From contig NZ_JBHLZU010000011.1 in NCBI RefSeq assembly GCF_042429765.1, positions 124,001-188,000 of the forward strand: a DNA stretch of 64,000 nucleotides, given 5' to 3'. The notes below the pieces were generated by a model, which did no database searches, had not been told where the DNA came from, and saw only the letters and a list, made by a program, of their open reading frames with translations. The translations under genes and the position numbers were made by a program. Positions 49,289 to 57,848 of the stretch are shown piece after piece. Numbering within the stretch: the first letter of the stretch is position 1; each line of letters begins with the position of its first letter. Source of the stretch: Allokutzneria oryzae (lineage in GTDB: Bacteria; Actinomycetota; Actinomycetes; Mycobacteriales; Pseudonocardiaceae).

Positions 49289-50115
49289 GGATGCGGACGG
49301 ACCCGGTGCGGGTGACCCCCTTCGCGATCGCCACCACGGTGCGGCCGATGGGCGACGGCAGCTTCACCGGTGAGCTCGCCGCGGACTGGACGATCGGCGG
49401 CAAGCCGCACGGCGGCTACCTGCTGGCGCTGGTGACCAGGACGGCGCTGGCCGTGGTGGACCCGGGCGGCGTGAACGGCCTTGACCCGCTCAGCGTCAGC
49501 GCGGACTTCCTGCACACCCCCGAGCTCGGGCCGGTGCTCGTGCGCACCTCGGTCGCCAAGGCCGGGCGCACGGTCACGGTGGTGCAGGCGGAGCTCTTGC
49601 AGCGCGGCCGGACCTGCGTGCACGCGATGATCACCGTGGGCAGGCTGCCCGATGCCGCTCCCGCGTGGTCCGACCTGCCGGAGCTGCCCGCCGAGCCGCC
49701 GGCGCGGGCGATCGACGTCGGCGCCACCGACGCGGCGAAGAGCTTCCGCATGGCCAAGGCCTGCCAGGTCATGCTCGACCCGGAGGGCGCGGGCTTCCTG
49801 ACCGGCAACACCGGCGACCCGCTGCGGCTGCGCCTGTGGGTGCGCCCGCGCGACTCCCAGCCGGACCCGCTGTTCGCCCTGGTCGCCGGGGACATCTCGA
49901 TGCCGGTGACGTTCAACCTCGGCAGGCTCAGCTGGTCCCCGACGGTGCAGCTGACCGCCCTGCTGCGGTCCCGCCCGGCGCCGGGCTGGCTGCGATTGCA
50001 GGTGGACTCGCGCGCGGTGCTCGGCCAGTGGTTCGACGAGGACGCCACGGTGATCGACTCGGCGGGGAAGCTGGTCTGCCAGGCCCGCCAACTCGCTCTG
50101 ACCAGCGCGGGCTGA
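49285..50115 (+). CDS. Thioesterase-superfamily protein, Rv0499-like
   Basis: A 276-residue double-hotdog acyl-CoA thioesterase-like protein (TesB/4HBT_3 type) matching Rv0499. The first hotdog begins FTGELAADWTIGGKPHGGYL; the second covers about 150-270. ATG 49285 overlaps the proline dehydrogenase stop (ATGA). The active-site Asp of TesB-like enzymes cannot be placed with confidence, so it might bind acyl-CoA without hydrolysing it. Confidence 0.85.
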   Translation: MRMRTDPVRVTPFAIATTVRPMGDGSFTGELAADWTIGGKPHGGYLLALVTRTALAVVDPGGVNGLDPLSVSADFLHTPELGPVLVRTSVAKAGRTVTVVQAELLQRGRTCVHAMITVGRLPDAAPAWSDLPELPAEPPARAIDVGATDAAKSFRMAKACQVMLDPEGAGFLTGNTGDPLRLRLWVRPRDSQPDPLFALVAGDISMPVTFNLGRLSWSPTVQLTALLRSRPAPGWLRLQVDSRAVLGQWFDEDATVIDSAGKLVCQARQLALTSAG

Positions 50116-50202
50116 CCGAGGGCCGGTCCCAGAAGCCCGTGTTCGCGGTAGCTCGGCTCTCATCGGACGAGGCCTCGCGGACAGGCCCTAGGCTGGTCAG
50201 CC

Positions 50203-51021
50203 ATGACGACCATCGCCGTGCTGGGCGCGGGAAAGATCGGCGAGGCGCTGCTGTCCGGGCTCCTCGCCTCCGGCCACCGCTGCGACGAGCTGATGTTCAC
50301 CGAGCGCCATCCGGAGCGCTCCGCCGAGCTGACCCGCCGCTACGGCGTGCGCGCGGTGGAGGTCGCCGAGGCGGCCAAGCTCGCCGACGCGCTCGTGGTG
50401 GCGGTCAAGCCGCAGGACATCGAGCCGCTGCTGGACGAGCTCTCCGGCCCGCTGTCCTCGGACAAGCTCGTGGTCTCGCTCTGCGCGGGGCTGCCGACCT
50501 CGCTGTTCGAGAGCAGGCTGCCCGAGGGCACGCCGGTGGTCCGGGTCATGCCGAACACCCCGATGGTCGTCGGCGAGGCGATGAGCGCGATCTCCGCGGG
50601 CAGGCACGCCTCCAAGGAGCACATGGCGCTCGCGGAGGGCATGCTCGGCGCGGTCGGCAAGGTCGTCCGGGTGCCGGAGGCGCAGCAGGACGCGGTCACC
50701 GCGCTCTCCGGTTCCGGCCCCGCGTACTTCTTCTACCTGGTCGAGGCGATGATCGACGCGGGCATCCTGCTCGGCCTGCCCAGGGCCGTCGCGGCCGAGC
50801 TGATCATCCAGTCGGCCATCGGGTCGGCGACGATGCTGCGCGACACCGGCGAGCACCCCGTTGCCCTGCGCGAGGCCGTGACCTCGCCAGCGGGCACCAC
50901 CATCATGGCCATCCGCGAACTGGAGAAGCACGGGGTGCGGGCCGCGCTGCTCGCCGCGATCGAGGCGGCGCGGGACCGCTCCGTCGAGCTCGGCAAGACC
51001 CACGAGGGAAAGTCGCACTAG
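50203..51021 (+). CDS. proC: Pyrroline-5-carboxylate reductase
   Basis: A 272-residue NADPH-dependent enzyme, the last step of proline synthesis. The Rossmann motif is AVLGAGKIGEALLSGLL; DALVVAVKPQDIEPLLDEL and VRVMPNTPMVVGEAMS follow. The dimer domain has SGSGPAYFFYLVEAMIDAG and the TSPAGTT motif. TAGGCT ends 8 bases before ATG 50203. It corresponds to Rv0500, and the bldC and bS22 genes follow as Rv0500A and Rv0500B. Confidence 0.96.
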   Translation: MTTIAVLGAGKIGEALLSGLLASGHRCDELMFTERHPERSAELTRRYGVRAVEVAEAAKLADALVVAVKPQDIEPLLDELSGPLSSDKLVVSLCAGLPTSLFESRLPEGTPVVRVMPNTPMVVGEAMSAISAGRHASKEHMALAEGMLGAVGKVVRVPEAQQDAVTALSGSGPAYFFYLVEAMIDAGILLGLPRAVAAELIIQSAIGSATMLRDTGEHPVALREAVTSPAGTTIMAIRELEKHGVRAALLAAIEAARDRSVELGKTHEGKSH

Positions 51022-51132
51022 TCGCTTCAGCCGCTCCTGCCCGGTTACCCTCGAAGGACGCGCGTGCGTGTGTGGATCCGCCGGAGGGGAAGCCGGCGGC
51101 GCGCCACGTGCCGATGAAGGACGCGGTGACAC

Positions 51133-51348
51133 ATGCCGACTGGCAAGGAGAAGAAGCACGACAGACTCGCTCAGGTCCAGTTTCTGACGGTCGCCGAGGT
51201 GGCCGACATCATGCGTGTCTCGAAGATGACCGTGTACCGCCTGGTCCATTCGGGTGAGCTGCCCGCGGTGCGGGTGGGTCGTTCGTTCCGGGTCCCGGAG
51301 AACGAGGTGCACGCCTACTTGGAGAACGCGTACTACTCGGCTGGATAG
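51133..51348 (+). CDS. bldC: BldC-like DNA-binding protein, MerR/excisionase-type helix-turn-helix
   Basis: A 71-residue protein that is nearly all one MerR-type winged helix: FLTVAEVADIMRVSKMTVYR, then SGELPAVRVGRSFRVPENEV. BldC binds head-to-tail along DNA and delays differentiation in Streptomyces. M. tuberculosis Rv0500A is its counterpart at the same place. ATG 51133 fits, though no strong ribosome-binding site precedes it. The 111-bp gap to proC probably holds its own promoter. Confidence 0.93.
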   Translation: MPTGKEKKHDRLAQVQFLTVAEVADIMRVSKMTVYRLVHSGELPAVRVGRSFRVPENEVHAYLENAYYSAG

Positions 51349-51475
51349 CTGGCGAGAGGGCCAACCGAGCGCCCAGGTACTCTGGCAAGCCGCTGCGTGC
51401 CCGAGGCCGCCGGCAGGTGTGCGTGGGCGTGCGAGAAGCTCGGAATACGCAAACGTCAACAGCGAAGGAACCCGC

Positions 51476-51577
51476 ATGGGCTCGGTCATCAAGAAGCGTC
51501 GCAAGCGCATGTCGAAGAAGAAGCACCGCAAGCTGCTTCGCAAGACTCGCCACGCGCGTCGCAAGCAGGGCAAGTAA
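51476..51577 (+). CDS. Small ribosomal subunit protein bS22 (AURKAIP1/COX24 domain)
   Basis: A 33-residue, very basic protein (MGSVIKKRRKRMSKKKHRKL...), with the AURKAIP1/COX24 signature. It is the actinobacterial 30S protein bS22 (Rv0500B), seen in mycobacterial ribosome structures near the decoding centre. ATG 51476 follows AAGGA by 7 bases. It is too short for ordinary gene finders. A hairpin at 51607-51639 follows. Confidence 0.93.
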   Translation: MGSVIKKRRKRMSKKKHRKLLRKTRHARRKQGK

Positions 51578-51606
51578 GCAGGACCGCCCCTGCGGTTAGC
51601 CTCGTG

Positions 51607-51639
51607 ACGCCCGCGCCCGGACCGCTCCGGCGCGGGCGT
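51607..51639 (+). terminator. Hairpin terminator after bS22
   Basis: Perfect 11-bp inverted repeat (51607-51617 with 51629-51639), 11-base loop, 30 bp after the stop, followed by TCGCTTGT. Confidence 0.75.
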
Positions 51640-51799
51640 TCGCTTGTCCCGAACCCGGTGAGCAGAAGCACAGAGTGACCGGAAACGCACTCGTCCGGAC
51701 CGGTGACACGCGAAACGAACTGCTAACGAGCTGGCGAGCTCCTGCGAAGCTCCCGACGGGTAACATCCCATCCTTCATCGCCAGTGCCCAGGGAGTCGC

Positions 51800-52837
51800 A
51801 TGGCGCCCAACGTCGTTCTCGTCACCGGGGTCAGCCGTTTTCTCGGCGGCCACCTCGCCGCGCGGCTGGCCGCGAACCCGGACATCGAACGCGTGCTCGG
51901 GGTGGACACCGTGCCCCCGCCGCGCGACCTCCTCCGCCGCATGGGGCGGGCCGAGTTCGTCCGCGCCGACATCCGCAACCCGCTGATCGCGAAGGTCATC
52001 GCCACCGCCAAGGTGGACACCGTCGTGCACGCCTCGCTCTCGGCCAACCCGGGCGCGACCGGCCGCACGGCGATGAAGGAAATGAACGTCATCGGCACCA
52101 TGCAGCTGCTGGCCGCGTGCCAGAAGTCCGACCTGGTGCGCAAGTTCGTCTTCAAGTCCACCACCGCCGTCTACGGCTCCAGCCCGCGCGACCCCGCGGT
52201 GTTCACCGAGTCGATGGGCCCCAAGGACCTGCCCTCCTCCGGCTACGCCAAGGACGCCGTCGAGGTCGAGGGCTACCTGCGCGGGTTCGGCAGGCGGCGG
52301 CCGGACGTGACCATCTCGACGTTGCGGTTCACCAACTTCATCGGCCCCCGCATCGACACGGTGCTCACCCGGTACTTCGCGCTGCCGGTGGTGCCGACGG
52401 TGCTCGGCTACGACGCGCGGGTGCAGCTGCTGCACTCCGAGGACGCGCTCGCGATCCTCGAACGCGCGACGCTGCACGACCTGCCCGGTGTGTTCAACGC
52501 CGGGGCGGACGGGCTGCTGCTGCTCTCCCAGGCCATCCGGCGCGCTGGACGGGTACCACTGGCGGTGCCCAGCTTCGCGGTGCAGCCCTTCGCGCAGGTG
52601 GTGCGCGGAGCGCGGCTGGTCGACTTCTCACCGGAGCAGATGCGGTTCCTGAACTTCGGCAGGGTGGTCGACACCTCGAAGCTGCGCGAGGAGTTCGGCT
52701 TCAGTCCCAGGTGGACCACCCAGCAGGCGTTCGACGACTACGTGCGCGGCCGCGGTCTGCGGCCGGTGCTCGACCCGGAGCTCGTCAACGATGCCGAGCG
52801 GGGCATCCGTGGAGTGCTGGCCCGGTTGGGCCGATGA
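51800..52837 (+). CDS. NAD-dependent epimerase/dehydratase, Rv0501-like
   Basis: A 345-residue extended-SDR protein. The cofactor loop is VTGVSRFLGGHLAARL. Catalytic positions are altered: Ser in FKSTTAVYG, and the SSGYAKDAVEVEGYLR region holds Tyr and Lys (YxxxK). It corresponds to M. tuberculosis galE2 (Rv0501), whose substrate is not proven to be UDP-galactose. ATG 51800 follows AGGGAG. TAACAT, a possible -10 box, is about 32 bp upstream. It overlaps the acyltransferase gene by 4 bp. Confidence 0.9.
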   Translation: MAPNVVLVTGVSRFLGGHLAARLAANPDIERVLGVDTVPPPRDLLRRMGRAEFVRADIRNPLIAKVIATAKVDTVVHASLSANPGATGRTAMKEMNVIGTMQLLAACQKSDLVRKFVFKSTTAVYGSSPRDPAVFTESMGPKDLPSSGYAKDAVEVEGYLRGFGRRRPDVTISTLRFTNFIGPRIDTVLTRYFALPVVPTVLGYDARVQLLHSEDALAILERATLHDLPGVFNAGADGLLLLSQAIRRAGRVPLAVPSFAVQPFAQVVRGARLVDFSPEQMRFLNFGRVVDTSKLREEFGFSPRWTTQQAFDDYVRGRGLRPVLDPELVNDAERGIRGVLARLGR

Positions 52838-53829
52838 CCAGTGAGGGGGTGACGACGATGGCAGAGGCACGAGTGATCCCGATCCGCTCGGTGGCGCGCA
52901 AACAAGAGGGAGCTTCGCCGGTGCGACCGGTCCCACCGGTCGAGGAGGCACCGCCTCCGCGGCCGGAGCCGGAGCGCGAGGAGTCCGCGTGGGAGCGCGG
53001 GCTGAGCGACGCGCTCGCCTTCGTGCGCAAGCGCATCACCGGTGACTACGAGGTCGACGAGTTCGGCTTCGACCGGGACCTGACCGACAACGTGCTGTTC
53101 CCGCCGTTGCGGCCGCTGTACGAGAAGTGGTTCCGGGTCGAGACGATCGGCCTGCACAACGTGCCGTCCGAGGGCGGCGCGCTGCTGGTCGCCAACCACT
53201 CCGGCACGCTGATGCCGATGGACGCGGTGATGACGGGCCTCGCGGTCCGCGACCACCACCCGGCCGAACGGCACCTGCGGATGCTCGCCGCCGACCTGGT
53301 GTTCAAGTTCCCGGTGCTCGGCGCGCTCGCGCGCAAGGCGGGTCACACGCTCGCGTGCAGCCCGGACGCGGAGCGCCTGCTGCGCAACGGTGAGCTGGTC
53401 GGTGTCTGGCCGGAGGGCTTCAAGGGCATCGGCAAACCGTTCCGCGACCGCTACAAGCTCCAGCGCTTCGGCAGGGGCGGCTTCGTGTCGGCGGCGTTGC
53501 GCACCGGTGTGCCGATCATCCCGTGCTCGATCGTGGGCGCCGAGGAGATCTACCCGATGATCGGCGACGTGAAGGCGCTGGCCCGCCTGTTCGGGCTGCC
53601 GTACTTCCCGGTGACGCCGTTCTTCCCGCACCTGGGGCCGCTCGGCATGATCCCGCTGCCGTCGAAGTGGTACATCGAGTTCGGTGAGCCGATCCCGACC
53701 GCCCAGTACGAGGCGGGCGCGGCGGACGACCCGATGCTGGTGTTCAACCTGACCGACCAGGTCCGCGAGACCATCCAGCAGACGCTCTACCGGCTGCTCA
53801 CCCAGCGCCGCAACGTCTTCCTCGGGTGA
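52834..53829 (+). CDS. PlsC-like acyltransferase, Rv0502-like
   Basis: A 331-residue lysophospholipid-acyltransferase-family protein. The catalytic HxxxxD motif is NHSGTLMPMDAVM; the acceptor motif is VGVWPEGFKGIGKPF, and IPIIPCSIVGAEE lies further on. The N-terminal 60 residues are a proline- and charge-rich linker. ATG 52834 overlaps the epimerase stop; ATG 52858 with AGGGGGTGA upstream is also possible. With the epimerase gene it makes a two-gene unit conserved with Rv0501-Rv0502, suggesting a shared glycolipid or lipid product that is not yet defined. Confidence 0.9.
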   Translation: MTSEGVTTMAEARVIPIRSVARKQEGASPVRPVPPVEEAPPPRPEPEREESAWERGLSDALAFVRKRITGDYEVDEFGFDRDLTDNVLFPPLRPLYEKWFRVETIGLHNVPSEGGALLVANHSGTLMPMDAVMTGLAVRDHHPAERHLRMLAADLVFKFPVLGALARKAGHTLACSPDAERLLRNGELVGVWPEGFKGIGKPFRDRYKLQRFGRGGFVSAALRTGVPIIPCSIVGAEEIYPMIGDVKALARLFGLPYFPVTPFFPHLGPLGMIPLPSKWYIEFGEPIPTAQYEAGAADDPMLVFNLTDQVRETIQQTLYRLLTQRRNVFLG

Positions 53830-53879
53830 GTCCGTCGGGTTCCGCCGTGCGACCGGGACGGTGCGGTTAGCATCGCGCG

Positions 53880-54272
53880 GTGAACCAACCGATGCCGCCG
53901 CAGGCACCACCGCCGCCGCCCATCCTCGTCAGCACCATGAACGACGTGCCCGGATACCAGGTCGTCCGGGTGTGCGGTGAGGTGTTCGGCTCGACCGTGC
54001 GCAGCAGGAACGCCTTCTCCGACATCGGTGCCAGCTTCAAGGGCATGTTCGGCGGAGAGCAGGCGGGGTACACCAAGCTGCTCAACGACTCCCGGTTCGA
54101 GGCGGTCAACCGGATGCGCCAGAACGCCGCGGGCATGGGCGCCAACGCCGTGCTCGCGATGCGGTTCGAGAGCGGCGAGATCATGCCGGGCAGCACGGAG
54201 ATCACCGCCTACGGCACCGCCGTGTTCATCGTCCCGCAGGAGCAGCAGGGCCCGCCGCCCGTGCAGCGCTGA
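53880..54272 (+). CDS. YbjQ/UPF0145-like heavy-metal-binding-domain protein
   Basis: A 130-residue protein. The core (about 18-118) fits the YbjQ/DUF74 family: VSTMNDVPGYQVVRVCGEVFG, FKGMFGGEQAGYTKLL, EAVNRMRQNAAGMGANAVLAMRFE. A proline-rich N-terminus precedes it. TAGCAT ends 6 bases before GTG 53880 and there is no ribosome-binding site. Family members form pentameric rings; the metal-binding annotation is historical. Function is unknown. It converges on the phosphatase gene with a 4-bp gap. Confidence 0.88.
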   Translation: MNQPMPPQAPPPPPILVSTMNDVPGYQVVRVCGEVFGSTVRSRNAFSDIGASFKGMFGGEQAGYTKLLNDSRFEAVNRMRQNAAGMGANAVLAMRFESGEIMPGSTEITAYGTAVFIVPQEQQGPPPVQR

Positions 54273-54276
54273 CGAC

Positions 54277-55176
54277 TCAGAAGCGGCCCCGGCGGCGGTA
54301 GGCCATGCCCGCCGCCAGGGCGCCCGCCAGTGCTCCGGCGCCCAGGACGGAGGGGACGCCGATGCGCGCCGCCTTGCGGCCCGTTCTGAAGTCCCTGATC
54401 TCCCAGCCACGGGCCCGCGCCACGTCGCGCAGGCCCTGGTCCGGGTTGACCGCCACCGCCGTGCCCACCACCGAGAGCATCGGGACGTCGTTCACCGAGT
54501 CCGAGTAGGCCGTGCACCGCCGCAGGTTCAGGCCCTCCCTGGCGGAGAGCGCGCGGACCGCGTGCGCCTTGCCCGGGCCGTGCAGCAGGTCGCCGACGAG
54601 CCGTCCGGTGTAGACCCCGTCGACGCTCTCCGCGACCGTGCCGAGCGCCCCGGTCAGGCCGAGGCGGCGGGCGATGATCCGCGCCAGCTCCACCGGGGTC
54701 GCCGTCACCAGCCACACCCGCTGGCCCGCGTCCAGGTGCATCTGCGCCAGCGCACGGGTGCCCGACCAGATCCGGTCGGCCATCAGCTCGTCGTAGATCT
54801 CCTCGCCGAGGGTGACCAGCTCGTCGACCTCACGGCCCGCCACGAAGGACAGCGCCTGCTCGCGGCTGCTGCGGATGCCCTCGGCGTCCTCCTTGCCGCC
54901 GACCCGGAACTTCAGCTGCTGCCAGGCGAACCCGGCCAGGTCGGAGGTGGTGAAGTACTTCCTGGTCGCCAGCCCCCTGGCGAAGTGGAAGATCGACGCG
55001 CCCATCATCATCGTGTTGTCCACGTCGAAGAAGGCGGCCGCGGTCAGGTCCGGGGGAACGACGAGCGAAGCCTCCAGCTCCGCTGCGGCCGCCGCGGCCT
55101 CGGCGGAGGCCTCTCCCGCCAGGATCGCCCGGTCCTCCCGGTCCGAGTGGCCAACACCCCTGCGCCACAGTGGCAC
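54277..55176 (-). CDS. HAD-superfamily (SerB-like) phosphatase with a membrane anchor
   Basis: A 299-residue HAD-IB hydrolase. The DxD nucleophile is FFDVDNTMMM (Asp51, Asp53); motif II is VWLVTATP, motif III the GKAHAVRAL lysine, motif IV YSDSVNDVPML. A C-terminal hydrophobic helix (about 275-293, GAGALAGALAAGMA) may anchor it. It matches M. tuberculosis Rv0505c (serB1). GTG 55176 is chosen because GGGAGG precedes it by 7 bases; GTG 55248 would place the start one base after a TACCCT box, too close for transcription. Serine biosynthesis is possible, but lipid phosphatases also fit. Confidence 0.85.
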   Translation of the reverse strand: MPLWRRGVGHSDREDRAILAGEASAEAAAAAAELEASLVVPPDLTAAAFFDVDNTMMMGASIFHFARGLATRKYFTTSDLAGFAWQQLKFRVGGKEDAEGIRSSREQALSFVAGREVDELVTLGEEIYDELMADRIWSGTRALAQMHLDAGQRVWLVTATPVELARIIARRLGLTGALGTVAESVDGVYTGRLVGDLLHGPGKAHAVRALSAREGLNLRRCTAYSDSVNDVPMLSVVGTAVAVNPDQGLRDVARARGWEIRDFRTGRKAARIGVPSVLGAGALAGALAAGMAYRRRGRF

Positions 55177-55293
55177 CTCAGCGCCTCCCGGTCCTCGTTC
55201 GTCGCGGCTGGCGGCACAGCGCCCGAGGGGCCGGCCGATGACCCGCACCAGGGTAGCGAGCGACCCGAGTGCCGGACGTCAGGACTGATCGAA

Positions 55294-55452
55294 TCACCAG
55301 GTGTCGGCGCCCACTGTCCCCTCGTGGCGGGCGGCGTTCAGCTCGGCGAGCACCCTCGCCAGGATCCGGTCCTTCGTCTCCTGGTCAGGGGCGTCACGGG
55401 GTGCGGCGCGGCGCAGCAGCGCCACCACCTCGGCCTCGCGTTCGGAATCCAC
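55294..55452 (-). CDS. 52-residue protein encoded downstream of bldN, function unknown
   Basis: A short helical protein: VDSEREAEVVALLRRAAPRD, then QETKDRILARVLAELNAAR and a C-terminal GTVGADTW. The GTG at 55452 has GGGAGGACGACGGCG directly upstream, a clear ribosome-binding site. Two amphipathic helices are likely. It sits 78 bp after the BldN-like sigma gene on the same strand, where Streptomyces has the anti-sigma gene rsbN. It is much too small to be RsbN, has no membrane helix, and is unrelated in sequence. It may be a remnant or a minimal partner of the sigma factor. Confidence 0.6.
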   Translation of the reverse strand: MDSEREAEVVALLRRAAPRDAPDQETKDRILARVLAELNAARHEGTVGADTW

Positions 55453-55530
55453 CGCCGTCGTCCTCCCAGACTGGACAAACGACGTGATACCGGATCGGTT
55501 ACGCGACGATCAAGCCTTCGTGCCGGGCGG

Positions 55531-56076
55531 CTACTGCAGGCCCCGCGGGATCAGCTGGGCGAGCTTGCGCACCGCGCGGTGCTGGAGCGCCTTGACCGCG
55601 CCCTCGTTGCGCCCCATCGCCTCAGCGGTCTCGGCCACCGACAGGCCGTGCAGGAACCGCAGGACGATGCATTCGCGCTGGTCGGTGTTGAGCTGCTGCA
55701 CGCAGCGCAGCACCTCGGCGTTGGTGGCGTCGCGGACGACCGACTGCTCGGGGCCCGCGTGCTCCTCGCGGGTCTCGCCGAGCTCCGCCGTGGGCACCTC
55801 GAAGCGGTACCTGCTGGACTTCACGTGGTCGAGGACCAGGTTGCGGGCGATGGTGACGAACCAGGCGCCCACGTCGCGGCCCTGGTAGCTGACGGTGCCG
55901 ATGCGCCGCAGCGCGCGCAGGAACGTCTCGCTGGTCATGTCCTCGGCCAGCGCGCGGTCGCCGAGCCGGAACAGGACGTAGCGGTAGACCACGTCGACGT
56001 AGCGGTCGTAGAGCTCGCCGAAGGCCGCCGTGTCGCCGTCCTGGGCCGACTCGACGAGCTGCCAGGCGTCGGTCAC
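55531..56076 (-). CDS. bldN: BldN-like ECF RNA polymerase sigma factor
   Basis: A 181-residue sigma factor very similar to Streptomyces BldN as I recall it. Region 2 is about 1-85 (FGELYDRYVDVVYRYVLFRL, LAEDMTSETFLRALRRIGTV, DVGAWFVTIARNLVLDHVKS). Region 4 is about 110-178 (RECIVLRFLHGLSVAETAEA, NEGAVKALQHRAVRKL). GTG 56076 is chosen for its GGAGGAG site; an ATG at 56172 would add 32 residues. Streptomyces BldN is made with an N-terminal pro-sequence, so the longer form deserves attention. BldN controls aerial hypha genes there; the target genes here are unknown. Confidence 0.88.
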   Translation of the reverse strand: MTDAWQLVESAQDGDTAAFGELYDRYVDVVYRYVLFRLGDRALAEDMTSETFLRALRRIGTVSYQGRDVGAWFVTIARNLVLDHVKSSRYRFEVPTAELGETREEHAGPEQSVVRDATNAEVLRCVQQLNTDQRECIVLRFLHGLSVAETAEAMGRNEGAVKALQHRAVRKLAQLIPRGLQ

Positions 56077-56265
56077 GGAAAGCTCCTCCGGTGGCGCGTC
56101 CGGCACCGGCCGCAGGGCCGTTCTCCTCGTCGAGGCAAGCCCCGAGCAGGGCTCGCCCAGTGGTTGGGGCATCCGCCGCTCCCTTGCTCCGCTGCGTGAG
56201 GACGGCCACGCCGCCCGGGGCGGTCGCCGAAGCATACGTCTTACTACTCGTCGGTAGGTAGTGCT

Positions 56266-56288
56266 GCGTCTCACTGGAAGTGAGACGC
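56266..56288. promoter_or_regulatory. Perfect palindrome between bldN and the fadD-like gene
   Basis: GCGTCTCACT and AGTGAGACGC (56266-56275 and 56279-56288) are separated by 3 bases: a perfect 10-3-10 inverted repeat about 100 bp from both divergent genes. It has the look of a dimeric repressor operator. The protein that would bind it is not known. Confidence 0.55.
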
Positions 56289-56386
56289 CCCCCGGTCGGA
56301 TGCGTGACGTAGCACACCCGTGACAGACTTCGCGTCCCGGGTAATCCGCCTTCGGAGCCCGGAGCTCGTCCAGTAGGAGGTCGCGC

Positions 56387-57835
56387 ATGCCCACCGTCGT
56401 CAACGTCGCCGATCTGGTGCGCGCGGCCGCCCAGCGGGGCGCGGCCCACCCCGCGCTGGTCGACGCGGCTGACGGGCGCACGCTCACCTGGTCCGAGCTC
56501 GACTCGGCGGTCAGCTCCGAGGCGGCGCGGCTGCGCGCCGACGGTGCCCGGCCGGGCGACCGGGTCGCGGTGAAGCTGCCGACGGGCCTGCCGTTCTGCG
56601 TCGCCGTGCTCGGCGCGCTGCGCGCGGGCTGTGCGGTCGTCCCGCTCGGCCCCGGTGTCTCCCAGCGCGAGCAGGAGCGGGTGCTCGCCGACAGCGGCGC
56701 GCGCATCTTGATCGACTCCGAGGACGTTCCGTCGCTGGACACCTCCTTCGAGCCCGGCGACTCGGTGAACGGCGGCGAGGACCTCGCCGTGCTGGCCTAC
56801 ACCTCCGGCACCTCCGGAACCCCGCGCGGGGTGATGCTGTCCCACCGCGCGTTGCTGGCCAACACCGAGCAGTGCTCCGCGCTGCGCCCGTCGCCGGTGA
56901 CCGCCGCCGACCGGGTGCTGCTGGCGCTGCCGCTGTTCCACGCCTACGGCCTCGGTCCCGGCCTGTTCCAGGTCTGCGCCAGCGGGGGCACCGGCGTGCT
57001 GCTCGCGCGCTTCGACGCCGAGGCCGCGCTGGACGCGATCGAGAACCACCGGGTGACCACGCTCGTCGGGGTCCCGCCGATGTACACCGTGCTGCTGCGC
57101 CAGCCCGCCGAGGTGCTGCGCGAGCGGCTGGCCACGGTCCGCGTGTTCACCTCCGGCGCCGCGCCGCTGGACTTCGAGGTCCTGCGCGCGATGCGCGAGG
57201 TGACCGGCCTCGACGTCTACGAGGGCTACGGCCTGACCGAGACCGGACCGGTGCTGACCACGACCCTGGGCACCGGGCGGATCAAGCCCGGGTCGGTCGG
57301 CCAGGCGCTGCCCGGCGTCGAGGTGCGGCTGGTCGACTCCGACGGGATCGCGCTGCCGGACGGCGCCGAGATGGGCGAGGACGCCGAGAGCACCGGGCTG
57401 GTGGCCGCTCGCGGTGCGAACCTGCTCACCGGCTACTGGCCGGACGGCTCGGACGGGCCCGACGCCGACGGGTGGTTCCGCACCGGAGACGTCGGCTACT
57501 TCGACTCCGACGGCGACCTGCACCTGGTGGACCGGGCGGGCGACCTGATCATCGTCAACGGCTTCAACGTCTACCCGCACGAGATCGAGTCCGTGCTCGC
57601 CGAGCTGCCCGGCGTGCGCGAGGCCGCCGCGGTCGGCGTGCCGGACGAGAGCACCGGCGAGGCGGTCAAGGTCGTGATCATCCGTGCCGACGGCAGCGAC
57701 CTGGACGCCGCGAAGGTCCTCGCGCACTGCGCGGAGCGCCTTGCCAAGTTCAAGGTGCCGACCGCCGTCGAGTTCGTGGACGCGCTCCCGCACACCGCCA
57801 CCGGCAAACTCGCCCGCCGCCAACTCCGCACCTGA
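56387..57835 (+). CDS. Acyl-CoA synthetase (FadD-like AMP-binding enzyme)
   Basis: A 482-residue AMP-dependent ligase, shorter than the usual 500-550. Motifs: YTSGTSGTPRGVMLSHRA (A3), LPLFHAYGLG, GYGLTETGPVL (A5), the GWFRTGDVGYF region (A7), DLIIVNGFNVYPHEIE (A8), and TGKLARRQL with the catalytic lysine (A10). ATG 56387 follows GTAGGAGG. It precedes an acyl-CoA dehydrogenase gene, with a REP-like palindrome between them, so activation and oxidation of a fatty or branched acid may be linked. The substrate is unknown. Confidence 0.9.
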   Translation: MPTVVNVADLVRAAAQRGAAHPALVDAADGRTLTWSELDSAVSSEAARLRADGARPGDRVAVKLPTGLPFCVAVLGALRAGCAVVPLGPGVSQREQERVLADSGARILIDSEDVPSLDTSFEPGDSVNGGEDLAVLAYTSGTSGTPRGVMLSHRALLANTEQCSALRPSPVTAADRVLLALPLFHAYGLGPGLFQVCASGGTGVLLARFDAEAALDAIENHRVTTLVGVPPMYTVLLRQPAEVLRERLATVRVFTSGAAPLDFEVLRAMREVTGLDVYEGYGLTETGPVLTTTLGTGRIKPGSVGQALPGVEVRLVDSDGIALPDGAEMGEDAESTGLVAARGANLLTGYWPDGSDGPDADGWFRTGDVGYFDSDGDLHLVDRAGDLIIVNGFNVYPHEIESVLAELPGVREAAAVGVPDESTGEAVKVVIIRADGSDLDAAKVLAHCAERLAKFKVPTAVEFVDALPHTATGKLARRQLRT

Positions 57836-57848
57836 CCCCCGCTCTACC

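Noticed and set aside
51133..51348. bldC gene as a phage excisionase
   Set aside because: It has an excisionase-like winged helix, but its position after proC and sequence match the conserved BldC/Rv0500A protein.
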